DNA of 64,000 nucleotides, from the NCBI RefSeq assembly GCF_029537485.1, contig NZ_JARPUS010000004.1, forward strand, positions 186,001-250,000, written 5' to 3'. Below the pieces are notes generated by a model that was not told where the DNA came from, ran no database searches, and saw only the letters and a program-made list of their open reading frames with translations. The stretch comes from Pseudomonas sp. GOM6. Lineage in GTDB: Bacteria; Pseudomonadota; Gammaproteobacteria; Pseudomonadales; Pseudomonadaceae. The translations under genes were made by a program, and so were the position numbers. Below are positions 39,636 through 50,833 of this stretch, in pieces; the stretch's first letter is position 1; every line of letters starts with the position of its first letter.

Positions 39636-39989
39636 TCAGCTTTCGAACGCATTTCGCAGCCAGTTGGGCTCCTGACCGGGAGCCAGGGCGACCACGTCGA
39701 AACGACACGGGCTTCTCCCCCAACGGCTTTCGCGTTGCAGAAACAGTTCTGCGGCGAGGATCAGGCGCTGGCGCTTGCGTGCGTCGACGCTTTCCAGTGC
39801 GCCGCCCCATGCGGCGTGTCGGCGATAGCGAACTTCGACGAATACTACTGTATCGCCGTCCAGCATGACCAGATCGAGCTCGCCGCCGCGGCAGCGCCAG
39901 TTGCGAGCCAGCAGGTGCAGGCCGCTGCGCTGTAGCAGCGTCTCGGCCTGATCTTCGGCAGCGCGGCCGCTGTCCTGGCGACTGTTAAT
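39636..39989 (-). CDS. yraN: YraN family (UPF0102) nuclease-fold protein, probable ATT start
   Basis: The family region begins well before the first normal start codon. In frame, [20 protein letters not shown], then the conserved NWRCRGGELDLVMLDGDTVV and FVEVRYRR; only one canonical start (ATG 39866) is present, and it would remove the N-terminal third including the catalytic-type Glu of GELD. The only plausible upstream start is ATT 39989, overlapping the TAA of lpoA; this gives 117 residues, the usual length. YraN has a restriction-endonuclease-like fold, of unknown role. A CTG start or sequence error is possible. Confidence 0.75.
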   Translation of the reverse strand: MNSRQDSGRAAEDQAETLLQRSGLHLLARNWRCRGGELDLVMLDGDTVVFVEVRYRRHAAWGGALESVDARKRQRLILAAELFLQRESRWGRSPCRFDVVALAPGQEPNWLRNAFES

Positions 39990-41796
39990 AGGTGCTGTCC
40001 GGCAGGCGCTGGACCTGGCCGCCTCGGAATTCGGCCCAGGGCAGTTGACGCTCGATGCGTTGCGCCTGGTTAAGGCTGAGGTTGCCGGAAAGTCCTTCCA
40101 CGCGACTGTCGGGCAGCGCCTTGAGCTGGCTCAGGCGTGGCGCCAGGCGGAAAGCATCGGCGCCCATGGCGTAAAGACGGCCGAGGCTGCTGGCGGCCTG
40201 TGGCCACTGCTGATCGACCTGCTGGCGCAGGTTGTCGTTGGCATCCAGTAGCCAGGGGGTTTCACAGAAGCGGATGCCTTCAAGGTCCTGGAACTGGGTC
40301 GGATTGTGGCCGCCGGTGTAGAGGTGCGAAGTGGCGTAGACCGGCAGATCTCCCGCGTACTGGAAGGCCAGGGTTGGCTTGATCTGCTGTGCCTGTTGCG
40401 GGGTGGCAGCGAGGAAGATGAAGTCGATGTCCTGGCGGCGCGATGGCAGCGAGGCCAGTTGCGTGCCCAGGGTGCTCTGCAGGCGCTTGGCGCGTGCTTC
40501 ACTCTGGCGCAGCTGCAGCAGATCGGCGATCTGTTGAGCGAGTTCCACGGGCTGGTCGACGTGTTCGGCGGCGATCAGCGAGCCGCCTGCTTCCTGCCAG
40601 CTCTGCTGGAAGGCGGCTAGCACGCGGTTGCCCCAGTCGCCACGTGGTACCAGGGCTACGGCGCTGCGCATGCCATCGGCCCATGCGCGGCGTGCTACTT
40701 CGCGGGCCTCGTCCTCTGCGGCCAATCCGAACTGGAACAGTTGCGCTGGTGCCTCACGGCCTGCGTCGCTGTAGTTAAGGGCGAGGGTGGTCAGCGGCAA
40801 CTGCGGGCGCTCGCTGAGTTGCTTGACCAGCGGTTTCTCCAGCGGGCCGACCACCAGCTGCACGCCGTCAGCTTGGGCCTGACGGTAGAAGTCGTCCAGC
40901 GAGCTCATGCGCGAGCTGTCGTACAGCAGCACTTCCGGAGGGTTCTGGCCGGCCTGCTGGGCCTGATAGTGGGCCGCGAGGAAGCCATCGCGCAGTGCGC
41001 GGGAAACGGATGCCAGTTGGCCCTCTTGGGGTAGCAGCAGGGCGATTTTCTGCAGCGGTTGGCCGGCCAGCTCTTTGAGCTTGGTCAGCGGTTCTGGTAA
41101 TTGCTGGGCTGCGGGGTGCTGCGGGTGCTGGTTCTTCCACGTGTCGATAGCGGCCAGCTGCTGATCGGGGGTGCCGGCGCTCTTGGTAGCCAGAGCCAGG
41201 CCAAGCCAGCCGTCGAGATCGCTGTCGCCAGAGCCGTTCAGTTGGCTCTTGGGCAGGCTGGCGACCAGTGCCCAGATAGTTTCGTGATTGGCTTTGGCGG
41301 CTTCGCCGCTGAGCAGGGGGGCGATGAAGACGCGTTCGCGTGCCGCGGCCAGGGTCTGGCCGTCGGCTTCAAGTGCGCCGGCGCTGACCAGCTGGGTGCG
41401 GATCTGCTGTTCCACCGGCAGCTCGGCGAGGTACTGCAGGCTTGGATGTTGCAACGCCTTGAGTGCGCTTTTGGGCTTGTTACGAGTCATGTCCAGCTCG
41501 GCGCGCAGCGTGCTGGCATAGATCTGCTGGGCTGGTTTCAGTCCAGCCAGCGGCACTGTATCCAGAATGCGAATGGAGCGGGCCACATCCTGCTGGCGGT
41601 AGGCCAGGTCGGCAGCGGATAGACGCAGCAGCGCTGCTTCTTCGGGTTCGCTGCTGGAGGCCTGTTGCAGTAACTGCTCGATGCTGGCCTGTGGCGTGCG
41701 TGGCAGTTCGCCCAGACTGGACGAAGGCGAGCTGGCACAGGCGGCCAGCAGGCCGGCGAAACAGAGGGCAGAGAGCGGACGCAAGCAAGCGATCAT
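39985..41796 (-). CDS. lpoA: Penicillin-binding protein activator LpoA
   Basis: 603 residues from ATG 41796 (the frame is open 53 codons further up). Lipobox LLAAC at Cys20 after [15 protein letters not shown]. An N-terminal TPR-like domain (about 30-250) is followed by a periplasmic-binding-protein-like domain ([20 protein letters not shown] and following). LpoA is an outer-membrane lipoprotein that activates PBP1a through the sacculus. It is next to rsmI, divergent, in the conserved yraN-lpoA-rsmI cluster. Confidence 0.92.
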   Translation of the reverse strand: MIACLRPLSALCFAGLLAACASSPSSSLGELPRTPQASIEQLLQQASSSEPEEAALLRLSAADLAYRQQDVARSIRILDTVPLAGLKPAQQIYASTLRAELDMTRNKPKSALKALQHPSLQYLAELPVEQQIRTQLVSAGALEADGQTLAAARERVFIAPLLSGEAAKANHETIWALVASLPKSQLNGSGDSDLDGWLGLALATKSAGTPDQQLAAIDTWKNQHPQHPAAQQLPEPLTKLKELAGQPLQKIALLLPQEGQLASVSRALRDGFLAAHYQAQQAGQNPPEVLLYDSSRMSSLDDFYRQAQADGVQLVVGPLEKPLVKQLSERPQLPLTTLALNYSDAGREAPAQLFQFGLAAEDEAREVARRAWADGMRSAVALVPRGDWGNRVLAAFQQSWQEAGGSLIAAEHVDQPVELAQQIADLLQLRQSEARAKRLQSTLGTQLASLPSRRQDIDFIFLAATPQQAQQIKPTLAFQYAGDLPVYATSHLYTGGHNPTQFQDLEGIRFCETPWLLDANDNLRQQVDQQWPQAASSLGRLYAMGADAFRLAPRLSQLKALPDSRVEGLSGNLSLNQAQRIERQLPWAEFRGGQVQRLPDSTY

Positions 41797-41883
41797 CGAT
41801 ACGTTCCCGGTACTGATCAGTAAAGAAGGTGCAATTGTACCTGCGCCCCGCGATGGGTGCGATGTCGGGGGTGGGAAACGGGC

Positions 41884-41889
41884 TACAAT
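41884..41889 (+). promoter_or_regulatory. -10 element of a predicted rsmI promoter
   Basis: TACAAT in GGGCTACAATGCGCG, about 32 bases before TTG 41921. The -35 at 17-bp spacing is GATGTC, weak. An in-frame ATG at 41888 lies inside this box, which speaks against it as start codon. Confidence 0.5.
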
Positions 41890-41920
41890 GCGCGCTTTGC
41901 GTAATTGTCGAGGTGTTTTC

Positions 41921-42790
41921 TTGAGCCTTCCCGCTGCTCCAGCCGCTACCGGCACCCTTTATGTGGTCGCCACGCCGATCGGTAACCTCGATGACATCAG
42001 TGCGCGGGCCTTGCGTGTGCTGGCCGAAGTGGCGCTGATTGCTGCCGAAGACACGCGACACTCGCAGCGCTTGCTTCAGCATTTTGGTATCTCGACGGCC
42101 CTGGCAGCCTGTCACGAGCATAACGAGCGTGATCAGGGTGGACGTTTTCTGGCGCGGCTGCAGGCGGGTGAGGATGTGGCGCTGATCTCCGATGCCGGCA
42201 CGCCGCTGATTTCCGACCCCGGCTTCCATCTCGTTCGGGCCGCGCGAGCAGCAGGTATTCGCGTTGTGCCGGTGCCAGGTGCCTGTGCACTGGTTGCTGC
42301 ACTCTCGGCTGCCGGTTTGCCTTCGGATCGCTTTGCTTTCGAGGGTTTTCTACCGGCCAAGACGGTGGGGCGGCGGGCGAAGCTGGAGCAGGCCCGAGAA
42401 GATGCCCGCACGCTTATTTACTACGAGGCGCCGCATCGCCTGCTGGAGTCCCTTGCCGACATGCGTGATGTTTTCGGTCCCGAGCGCCTGGCCGTGCTGG
42501 GGCGCGAGCTGACCAAGACTTTCGAGACGCTCAAGGGCTTGCCGTTGGGTGAGCTGTATGAGTGGGTGGCGGCCGATAGCAATCAGCGGCGTGGTGAATG
42601 TGTGATTCTGGTCGCGGGTTGGCAGGCGCCGGAAGGCGAGGATGCGGTCAGTGGTGAAGCGCTGCGCGTGCTTGACCTGCTCTTGGCCGAGCTGCCGCTC
42701 AAGCGCGCTGCGGCACTGGCTGCGGAGATCACCGGGGTGCGCAAGAATCTGCTCTATCAGGCGGCGCTTGATCGGCAAAAGGGTGCTTGA
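41921..42790 (+). CDS. rsmI: 16S rRNA (cytidine1402-2'-O)-methyltransferase RsmI
   Basis: 289 residues from TTG 41921, with GAGG 7 bases upstream. The tetrapyrrole-methylase fold is clear: [20 protein letters not shown] at the N-terminus, [11 protein letters not shown], and [14 protein letters not shown] near residue 87. RsmI adds the 2'-O methyl group of m4Cm1402 in the decoding centre with RsmH, encoded 1.1 kb downstream. Upstream ATG 41888 is rejected because it falls in the -10 box. The rnpB promoter overlaps its last bases. Confidence 0.93.
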   Translation: MSLPAAPAATGTLYVVATPIGNLDDISARALRVLAEVALIAAEDTRHSQRLLQHFGISTALAACHEHNERDQGGRFLARLQAGEDVALISDAGTPLISDPGFHLVRAARAAGIRVVPVPGACALVAALSAAGLPSDRFAFEGFLPAKTVGRRAKLEQAREDARTLIYYEAPHRLLESLADMRDVFGPERLAVLGRELTKTFETLKGLPLGELYEWVAADSNQRRGECVILVAGWQAPEGEDAVSGEALRVLDLLLAELPLKRAAALAAEITGVRKNLLYQAALDRQKGA

Positions 42791-42792
42791 GC

Positions 42793-42821
42793 TTGTCCTG
42801 AGGGGGTTGTCTCGTTACCCT
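42793..42821 (+). promoter_or_regulatory. Predicted promoter of rnpB
   Basis: TTGTCC (42793-42798), 17-bp spacer, TACCCT (42816-42821). The expected start site about 8 bases on coincides with the first base of the RNase P RNA. Confidence 0.6.
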
Positions 42822-42829
42822 TGGCAGCG

Positions 42830-43178
42830 GAGAGTCGATCGGACAGTCGCTGCCTTCGTAAGAAGGGGGAGGAAAGTCCGGGCTCCATAGGGCGGAGTGC
42901 CAGGTAACGCCTGGGAGGCGCAAGCCTACGGAAAGTGCCACAGAAAATAACCGCCTAAGCGTTTCGGCGCCGGTAAGGGTGAAAAGGTGCGGTAAGAGCG
43001 CACCGCACGGCTGGTAACAGTTCGTGGCTAGGTAAACCCCACTCGGAGCAAGACCAAATAGGGTTCCATTGGCGTGGCCCGCGCTGGAACCGGGTAGGTT
43101 GCTAGAGGCGTACAGTGATGTGCGTCGTAGAGGAATGACTGTCCTCGACAGAACCCGGCTTACAGATCGACTCTCCTC
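42830..43178 (+). ncRNA. rnpB: RNase P RNA component (M1 RNA, bacterial class A)
   Basis: The ends pair as P1: GAGAGTCGATC at the start and GATCGACTCTC at the end. Conserved core blocks include GAGGAAAGTCCGGGCTCC, the AGGGTGAAAAGGTGCGGTAA block with AGAGCGCACCGC, the AACCCCACTCGGAGCAAGACC block with AAATAG, and ACAGAACCCGGCTTACAGAT near the 3' end. RNase P matures the 5' end of tRNAs with protein RnpA. Length about 346 is right. The 3' end is estimated from the P1 pairing. Confidence 0.97.
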
Positions 43179-43369
43179 TCTTCTCTTCTATCTGTTCCCC
43201 TCCGCAATACCGAAAAAATCTTACTCTTGAGAAATTACTTTAAGTTCGAAGTTCAGCTTCATGAGCTCGCTGAAATTCGCCTTTCGAAAAACTTCGTTTT
43301 CCTTCTTAAACCCCCCCCTTTAAATCGCTAAACCACCGTCCTGTAAGGATTTTTCCCTTCTGGCGCGCC
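43179..43369. other. AT-rich intergenic segment after rnpB
   Basis: Much richer in A/T than the surroundings, with no coding frame. CGAAGTT (43247-43253) and AACTTCG (43290-43296) form an inverted repeat followed by TTTT, with an inner TTCAGC/GCTGAA pair (43252-43257, 43269-43274); this may be the rnpB terminator, though an imperfect one. It also holds a run of eight or so C bases before TTTAAA. Confidence 0.4.
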
Positions 43370-43399
43370 TTGACGCTAAGGCGGCTGCATTCCTATAGT
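43370..43399 (+). promoter_or_regulatory. Predicted main promoter of the dcw cluster
   Basis: TTGACG (43370-43375), 18-bp spacer, TATAGT (43394-43399). The likely transcription start (about 43406) falls at the first MraZ repeat, so bound MraZ would block initiation. Confidence 0.7.
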
Positions 43400-43405
43400 G
43401 TGTCG

Positions 43406-43431
43406 AAGTGGCACAAAGTGGAAAAAAGTGG
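43406..43431 (+). promoter_or_regulatory. MraZ operator: three direct repeats
   Basis: AAGTGG at 43406, 43416 and 43426, exactly 10 bases apart (AAGTGGCACA, AAGTGGAAAA, AAGTGGGTCA). Known MraZ sites are TGGGN-type direct repeats with 10-bp period in front of mraZ, so this is autoregulation of the dcw operon. Confidence 0.8.
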
Positions 43432-43475
43432 GTCAGAAGGGCATGGAAAGCTAATCGGAGTGGGGAAGCGCAGAC

Positions 43476-43931
43476 GTGTTTCGTGGAGCTAACGCCATCA
43501 GTCTCGACGCCAAAGGGCGACTCGCGATGCCAAGTCGGTATCGTGACGAGCTCGTTTCGCGTTGCTCTGGGCAGCTCATCGTCACCATCGACGCTGTCGA
43601 TCCCTGCCTGTGCGTGTACCCCCTGCCGGAGTGGGAGCTGATCGAAGCCAAGCTCCGCGACCTGCCTTCCCTGCGTGAAGAAACCCGCCGCCTGCAGCGT
43701 CTGTTGATTGGTAACGCCGTGGACATCGAACTCGATGGCAGTGGTCGCTTTCTCGTGCCTCCGCGTCTGCGTGCGCACGCTGGCCTGGACAAGCACGCGA
43801 TGCTGGTCGGTCAGCTGAACAAATTCCAACTGTGGAACGAAGATGCCTGGAACGCGCTTGCCGATGCCGACCTGGCTGCCATCAAACAACCCGGTGCTCT
43901 GCCGGACGACCTCCGTGACCTGATCCTGTGA
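43476..43931 (+). CDS. mraZ: Transcriptional regulator MraZ
   Basis: 151 residues from GTG 43476 ([20 protein letters not shown]). Two AbrB-like halves each carry the DXXXR motif: DAKGR (N-half) and DGSGR (C-half). MraZ is an octameric DNA-binding repressor of its own operon and is countered by RsmH. The repeats it should bind lie 45-70 bases upstream of the start. First gene of the dcw cluster. Confidence 0.95.
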   Translation: MFRGANAISLDAKGRLAMPSRYRDELVSRCSGQLIVTIDAVDPCLCVYPLPEWELIEAKLRDLPSLREETRRLQRLLIGNAVDIELDGSGRFLVPPRLRAHAGLDKHAMLVGQLNKFQLWNEDAWNALADADLAAIKQPGALPDDLRDLIL

Positions 43932-43933
43932 CC

Positions 43934-44871
43934 ATGACCAGCAGCTTCCGCCATATCACCGTGCTGCTCGACGAGGCTGTCGAGGCTCTCGCCGTGCGCG
44001 AGAACGGCTGCTACTTCGATGGCACTTTTGGCAGGGGGGGGCACAGCAGGTTGATTCTGCAGAGCCTCGGGGGCAACGGCCGGTTGCTCGGGTTCGACAA
44101 GGATCCATTGGCAATCGCAAGCGGAAATGCACTGGCGGCCGAAGACGGCCGCTTCGTCGTTGTGCAGCGCAGCTTTGCCGAGCTGGGCGACGAGGCTCTG
44201 GTGCGGGGGCTGCAGGGCAAGGTCGACGGCATTCTGCTGGATCTCGGCGTGTCCTCGCCGCAGCTCGATGATGCCGCGCGGGGCTTCAGCTTCCTCAATG
44301 ACGGCCCGCTGGATATGCGCATGAATCCGGATGCCGGTATCAGTGCTGCCGAATTTATCGCGACCGCCAGCGCCGACGAGATTGCCCGTGTATTCAAGGA
44401 GTATGGTGAGGAGCGTTTCGCCAAGCGCATGGCGCGCGCCGTAGTGGAGCGTCGCGCGCTCAAGCCGTTCGAGCGTACCGCCGATCTGGCTGCCGTGCTC
44501 ACCGAGGCCAATCCGGCCTGGGAAAAAGGCAAGAACCCGGCGACCCGGGCGTTCCAGGGGTTGCGCATTCACGTCAACAACGAGCTGGGTGATCTTGAGC
44601 GTGGCCTCGAGGCGGCGCTGGAGACCCTGGCCGTCGGTGGGCGTCTGGTGGTGATCAGCTTCCACTCCCTGGAAGACCGCATCGTCAAGCAGTTCATGAA
44701 ACGGCAGGCCAAAGGTGAGGCGGACAACCTGCCGCGTGACCTGCCGATCATTCCCAAGGCCTTCGAGCCGCGCCTGAAGTTGATCGGCAAGCCGATCTAT
44801 GCCGGCGAAGCCGAGCTCAAGGCCAACCCGCGCTCGCGCAGCGCGGTGATGCGTGTGGCGGAGAAGCTGCG

Positions 44872-44875
<4 letters not shown>
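43934..44875 (+). CDS. rsmH: 16S rRNA (cytosine1402-N4)-methyltransferase RsmH
   Basis: 313 residues from ATG 43934 ([20 protein letters not shown]); a GTG at 43928 overlapping the mraZ stop is also in frame. SAM-binding Gly-rich motif [32 protein letters not shown], and C-terminal [15 protein letters not shown]. RsmH makes the N4 methyl of m4Cm1402, acting with RsmI. The G8 run near 44034 keeps the reading frame. Its end overlaps ftsL by 4 bases. Confidence 0.95.
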
Positions 44876-46912
<2,037 letters not shown>

Positions 46913-46913
<1 letters not shown>

Positions 46914-48376
46914 TGCCCATGCCCCTCAGCCAACTCTTGGTACAGGCCAGCAGTGCCGTACTGATCCGCGAATTGACGCTGGACAGCCGCAAGGTGCGTC
47001 CGGGCGATCTGTTCCTCGCTGTACCCGGCCTGGCTCAGGACGGTCGCGCGCACATCGCCGATGCCATCGCGCGTGGTGCATCCGCCGTGGCCTACGAAGC
47101 CGAGGGCGCCGCAGTGGTCAGCGCCAAAGGCGCCGAATTGGTGCCGATCAAAGGTCTGGTCGGTCAGCTGTCGGCCATTGCCGGGCGTTTCTATGGCGAA
47201 CCCAGCCGCGCCCTGCGACTGGTCGGTGTGACCGGTACCAACGGCAAGACCAGCGTCAGTCAGTTGGTGGCGCAGGCCCTCGATCTGTTGGGTGAGCGCT
47301 GCGGCATTGTCGGAACCCTGGGTACCGGTTTCTACGAGGCCCTGCAGAGTGGCCGGCACACCACGCCAGACCCTATCGCCGTGCAGGCGACCCTGGCGGA
47401 GCTCAAGCATGCCGGCGCCCGCGCCGTGGCCATGGAGGTTTCCTCCCATGGTCTGGATCAGGGTCGTGTGGCGGCGCTGGACTTCGATGTGGCGGTGTTC
47501 ACCAATCTGTCTCGTGATCACCTGGACTACCACGGCTCCATGGAGGCCTACGGCGCGGCCAAGGCCAAACTGTTCAGCTGGCCGGAGCTGAAGTGCCGGG
47601 TGATCAACCTGGACGATGAGTTTGGGCGCCAGCTGGCAACGCAGTCGCGCGAGTCGCGCCTGATCGGTTACAGCCTGGAAGATGCCTCTGCCTATTTGTT
47701 CTGTCGCGAGGCCAGTTTTGGCGACCACGGCGTGCAGGCCCGTCTGGTCACTCCACAGGGTGAAGGCCTGCTGCGCAGCCCGCTGCTGGGTCGCTTCAAC
47801 CTGAGCAATTTACTGGCCGTGGTCGGTGCATTGCTGGGCTTGGGTTATCCGCTGGATGAAATCCTCTCGGTGATGCCGCGTTTGCAAGGGCCGGTGGGCC
47901 GCATGCAGCGTTTCGGCGGCGAGGGCCTGCCGCTGGTGGTGGTCGACTACGCGCACACCCCGGATGCTCTGGAAAAAGTGCTGGAAGCGCTGCGGCCGCA
48001 CGTGACCGGTCGCTTGCTGTGCCTGTTCGGCTGTGGTGGCGATCGCGACCGTGGCAAGCGTCCCCTGATGGCAGCCGTGGCCGAGCGTCTGGCTGACGCC
48101 GTGCTGGTCACTGACGACAATCCGCGTAGCGAAGACCCGGCGCAAATCATCGCCGATATCCGCGCCGGGTTTGTTAAGCCCGAAGTCGTCGAGTTCGTGC
48201 ATGGCCGCGCCGATGCCATCGCTCGGCTGATCGCCAAAGCTCAGGTCGGCGATGTGGTGGTGCTCGCTGGCAAGGGGCATGAGGATTATCAGGAGATCGC
48301 TGGCGTGCGCCATCCGTTCTCTGATCTGCAAGAGACCGCCAAGGCCCTGCAGGCCTGGGAGGACGCCCATGCTTAA
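46913..48376 (+). CDS. murE: UDP-MurNAc-tripeptide synthetase MurE (meso-DAP adding)
   Basis: 487 residues of the Mur ligase family. ATP loop GTNGKT at residues 108-113; the DNPR motif (VTDDNPRSEDP) specifies meso-diaminopimelate as substrate. It adds the third residue of the stem peptide. Ends with KGHEDYQEIAGVRHPFSDLQ. Overlaps murF by 8 bases. Confidence 0.97.
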
Positions 48377-49742
48377 GCCGCTGCTCTTGAGCGAAGTCTG
48401 CGCCGCTGTGCATGGTCGCCTGGTCGGTGCCGACGTGGCGTTTTCTGCGGTGTCCACTGACAGCCGCAAGATCGCGGCCGGCCAGCTGTTCATCGCCTTG
48501 GTCGGGCCGAACTTCGACGGTCACAACTACCTGGTGGACGTTGCTGCCAAGGGTGCGGTCGCCGCGCTGGTGCAGCGTGAGCTGCCGGACGCACCGTTGC
48601 CGCAGTTGGTGGTGGCCGATACCCGTATCGCACTCGGCCAGCTCGGTGCACTGAATCGCACTGCTTTCACCAAACCGCTGGCCGCCGTGACCGGCTCCAG
48701 CGGCAAGACCACGGTCAAGGAGATGCTCGCCAGCATCCTGCGCGCCGGCCTGGGCGGTCCGGTGCTGGCTACCCGTGGCAACCTGAACAATGACCTCGGC
48801 GCGCCGCTGACCCTGCTGGAACTGGCGCCCGAGCATGTTGGCGCGGTCATCGAGCTGGGTGCCAACCATGTCGGCGAGATCGCCTATACCGTCGGCCTGA
48901 CCCGTCCGGACGTGGCCATCATCACCAATGCCGGACTGGCCCATGTCGGCGAGTTCGGCGGGCCGGAGAAGATCGTCCAGGCCAAGGGCGAGATCCTCGA
49001 AGGCTTGGGTGAGCAGGGTATTGCCGTGCTCAATCGCGACGACAAGGCCTTCGCCACCTGGCAGGCACGCAACGGCGGTCGCCGGGTACTGAGCTTCGCC
49101 CTGCACGATCAGTCGGCCGATGTGCATGCCAAGGAACTCTGGCGCGATGCGCGGGGTTGCGTCGGGTTCGCCCTGGCCGGCGTTGCTGGCGAGGTGCGTA
49201 TCCAGCTCAACCTGCTCGGTGAGCACAGCGTGGCCAATGCCCTGGCTGCGGCGGCTGCCGCGTATGCCCTTGGCGTGCCGCTGGTCGGGATCAAGGCTGG
49301 TCTGGAAGCTTTGCAGCCAGTCAAGGGCCGCGCCGTGGCTGACCTGGCGCCGAACGGCGTACGGGTAATCGATGACAGTTACAACGCCAACCCGCTTTCC
49401 ATGTGCGCGGCAGTCGATATACTCGCCGCCTTCTCCGGTCGCACCGTCCTGGTGCTGGGAGATATGGGCGAGTTGGGCGAGTGGGCCGAGCAGGGCCATC
49501 GCGATGTCGGCGCACACGCCGCCGGCAAGGTCGATGCCCTGTATGCCGTAGGGCCGCTGATGGCACATGCTGTGGCGGCTTTCGGCGAAAATGGCCGTCA
49601 TTTTGCCGATCAAGCCAGCCTGATCGAAGCGCTTCGCGGCGAGTCGGGTGAAACCACCATTCTAATTAAAGGCTCGCGCAGCGCAGCGATGGAGAACATC
49701 GCCGACGCCTTGCTGCAACGGGCATCCGGGGAGGCTCACTAA
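48369..49742 (+). CDS. murF: UDP-MurNAc-tripeptide:D-Ala-D-Ala ligase MurF
   Basis: 457 residues from ATG 48369 ([20 protein letters not shown]); the frame is also open upstream inside murE. ATP loop GSSGKTT at 109-115, followed by [15 protein letters not shown]. MurF attaches D-Ala-D-Ala to complete the pentapeptide precursor. mraY starts 3 bases after the stop. Confidence 0.96.
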   Translation: MLKPLLLSEVCAAVHGRLVGADVAFSAVSTDSRKIAAGQLFIALVGPNFDGHNYLVDVAAKGAVAALVQRELPDAPLPQLVVADTRIALGQLGALNRTAFTKPLAAVTGSSGKTTVKEMLASILRAGLGGPVLATRGNLNNDLGAPLTLLELAPEHVGAVIELGANHVGEIAYTVGLTRPDVAIITNAGLAHVGEFGGPEKIVQAKGEILEGLGEQGIAVLNRDDKAFATWQARNGGRRVLSFALHDQSADVHAKELWRDARGCVGFALAGVAGEVRIQLNLLGEHSVANALAAAAAAYALGVPLVGIKAGLEALQPVKGRAVADLAPNGVRVIDDSYNANPLSMCAAVDILAAFSGRTVLVLGDMGELGEWAEQGHRDVGAHAAGKVDALYAVGPLMAHAVAAFGENGRHFADQASLIEALRGESGETTILIKGSRSAAMENIADALLQRASGEAH

Positions 49743-49744
49743 TC

Positions 49745-50827
49745 ATGCTGCTGCTGCTGGCGGAGTACCTGCAACAGTTCCACACCGGCTTCGGGGTCTT
49801 CCAGTACCTGACCCTGCGCGGCATTCTCGGCGTGCTCACGGCCCTGGCCCTGTCGCTGTGGCTCGGCCCGTGGATGATCCGCACCCTGCAAATTCGCCAG
49901 ATCGGTCAGGCCGTGCGCAATGACGGTCCGCAGTCGCACCTGTCGAAGAAGGGCACGCCGACCATGGGTGGCGCGCTGATCCTCACCGCCATCGCCGTCA
50001 GTACGCTGCTCTGGGCCGATCTGAGCAATCGCTACGTTTGGACAGTGCTGGCTGTGACCCTGCTGTTCGGCGCCATCGGCTGGGTCGATGACTACCGCAA
50101 GGTGATCGAGAAGAACTCGCGTGGCCTGCCGAGCCGCTGGAAGTACTTCTGGCAATCGGTGTTCGGCCTGGCCGCCGCCGTCTTCCTCTACATGACCGCA
50201 CAGAGCCCAGTGGAAACCACCCTGATCGTGCCGCTGCTCAAGGACGTGGCGCTGCCGCTGGGCGTGGGCTTCGTGGTGCTGACCTACTTCGTCATCGTCG
50301 GTACCAGCAACGCGGTGAACCTGACCGACGGCCTCGACGGCCTGGCGATCCTGCCGACCGTGATGGTGGCCGGCGCGCTGGCGATCTTCTGCTACCTGTC
50401 GGGCAACATCAATTTCGCTCAGTACCTGCTGATTCCCTACGTGCCGGGCGCCGGTGAGCTGATCGTGTTCTGCGCCGCGCTGGTCGGTGCCGGCCTGGGC
50501 TTCCTCTGGTTCAACACCTATCCGGCCCAGGTATTCATGGGCGACGTGGGCGCGCTGGCCCTCGGCGCCGCGCTGGGCACCATCGCCGTGATCGTCCGCC
50601 AGGAAATCGTGCTGTTCATCATGGGTGGCGTGTTCGTCATGGAAACCCTGTCGGTGATGATCCAGGTCGCCAGCTTCAAGCTCACCGGCAAGCGTGTGTT
50701 CCGCATGGCGCCGATCCACCACCACTTCGAACTCAAAGGCTGGCCTGAGCCGCGCGTGATCGTGCGCTTCTGGATCATCACCGTAATTCTCGTCCTGGTT
50801 GGCCTGGCCACCCTGAAGCTGAGGTAA
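49745..50827 (+). CDS. mraY: Phospho-MurNAc-pentapeptide-transferase MraY
   Basis: 360 residues, ten transmembrane helices. Catalytic and substrate motifs: [13 protein letters not shown] (about 62-74), VDDYRKV with the aspartates, [10 protein letters not shown] and [17 protein letters not shown]. It forms lipid I from UDP-MurNAc-pentapeptide and undecaprenyl phosphate. Starts with [20 protein letters not shown], as in other pseudomonads. Confidence 0.98.
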   Translation: MLLLLAEYLQQFHTGFGVFQYLTLRGILGVLTALALSLWLGPWMIRTLQIRQIGQAVRNDGPQSHLSKKGTPTMGGALILTAIAVSTLLWADLSNRYVWTVLAVTLLFGAIGWVDDYRKVIEKNSRGLPSRWKYFWQSVFGLAAAVFLYMTAQSPVETTLIVPLLKDVALPLGVGFVVLTYFVIVGTSNAVNLTDGLDGLAILPTVMVAGALAIFCYLSGNINFAQYLLIPYVPGAGELIVFCAALVGAGLGFLWFNTYPAQVFMGDVGALALGAALGTIAVIVRQEIVLFIMGGVFVMETLSVMIQVASFKLTGKRVFRMAPIHHHFELKGWPEPRVIVRFWIITVILVLVGLATLKLR

Positions 50828-50833
50828 TAGAGA

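Noticed and set aside
41681..41920. Upstream extension of rsmI into the lpoA 5' region
   Set aside because: The sequence covers the divergent lpoA start and the rsmI promoter -10 box; TTG 41921 has a ribosome site.
44031..44045. Run of G bases in rsmH as possible frameshift
   Set aside because: The reading continues correctly through FGRGGHSR with normal protein length.
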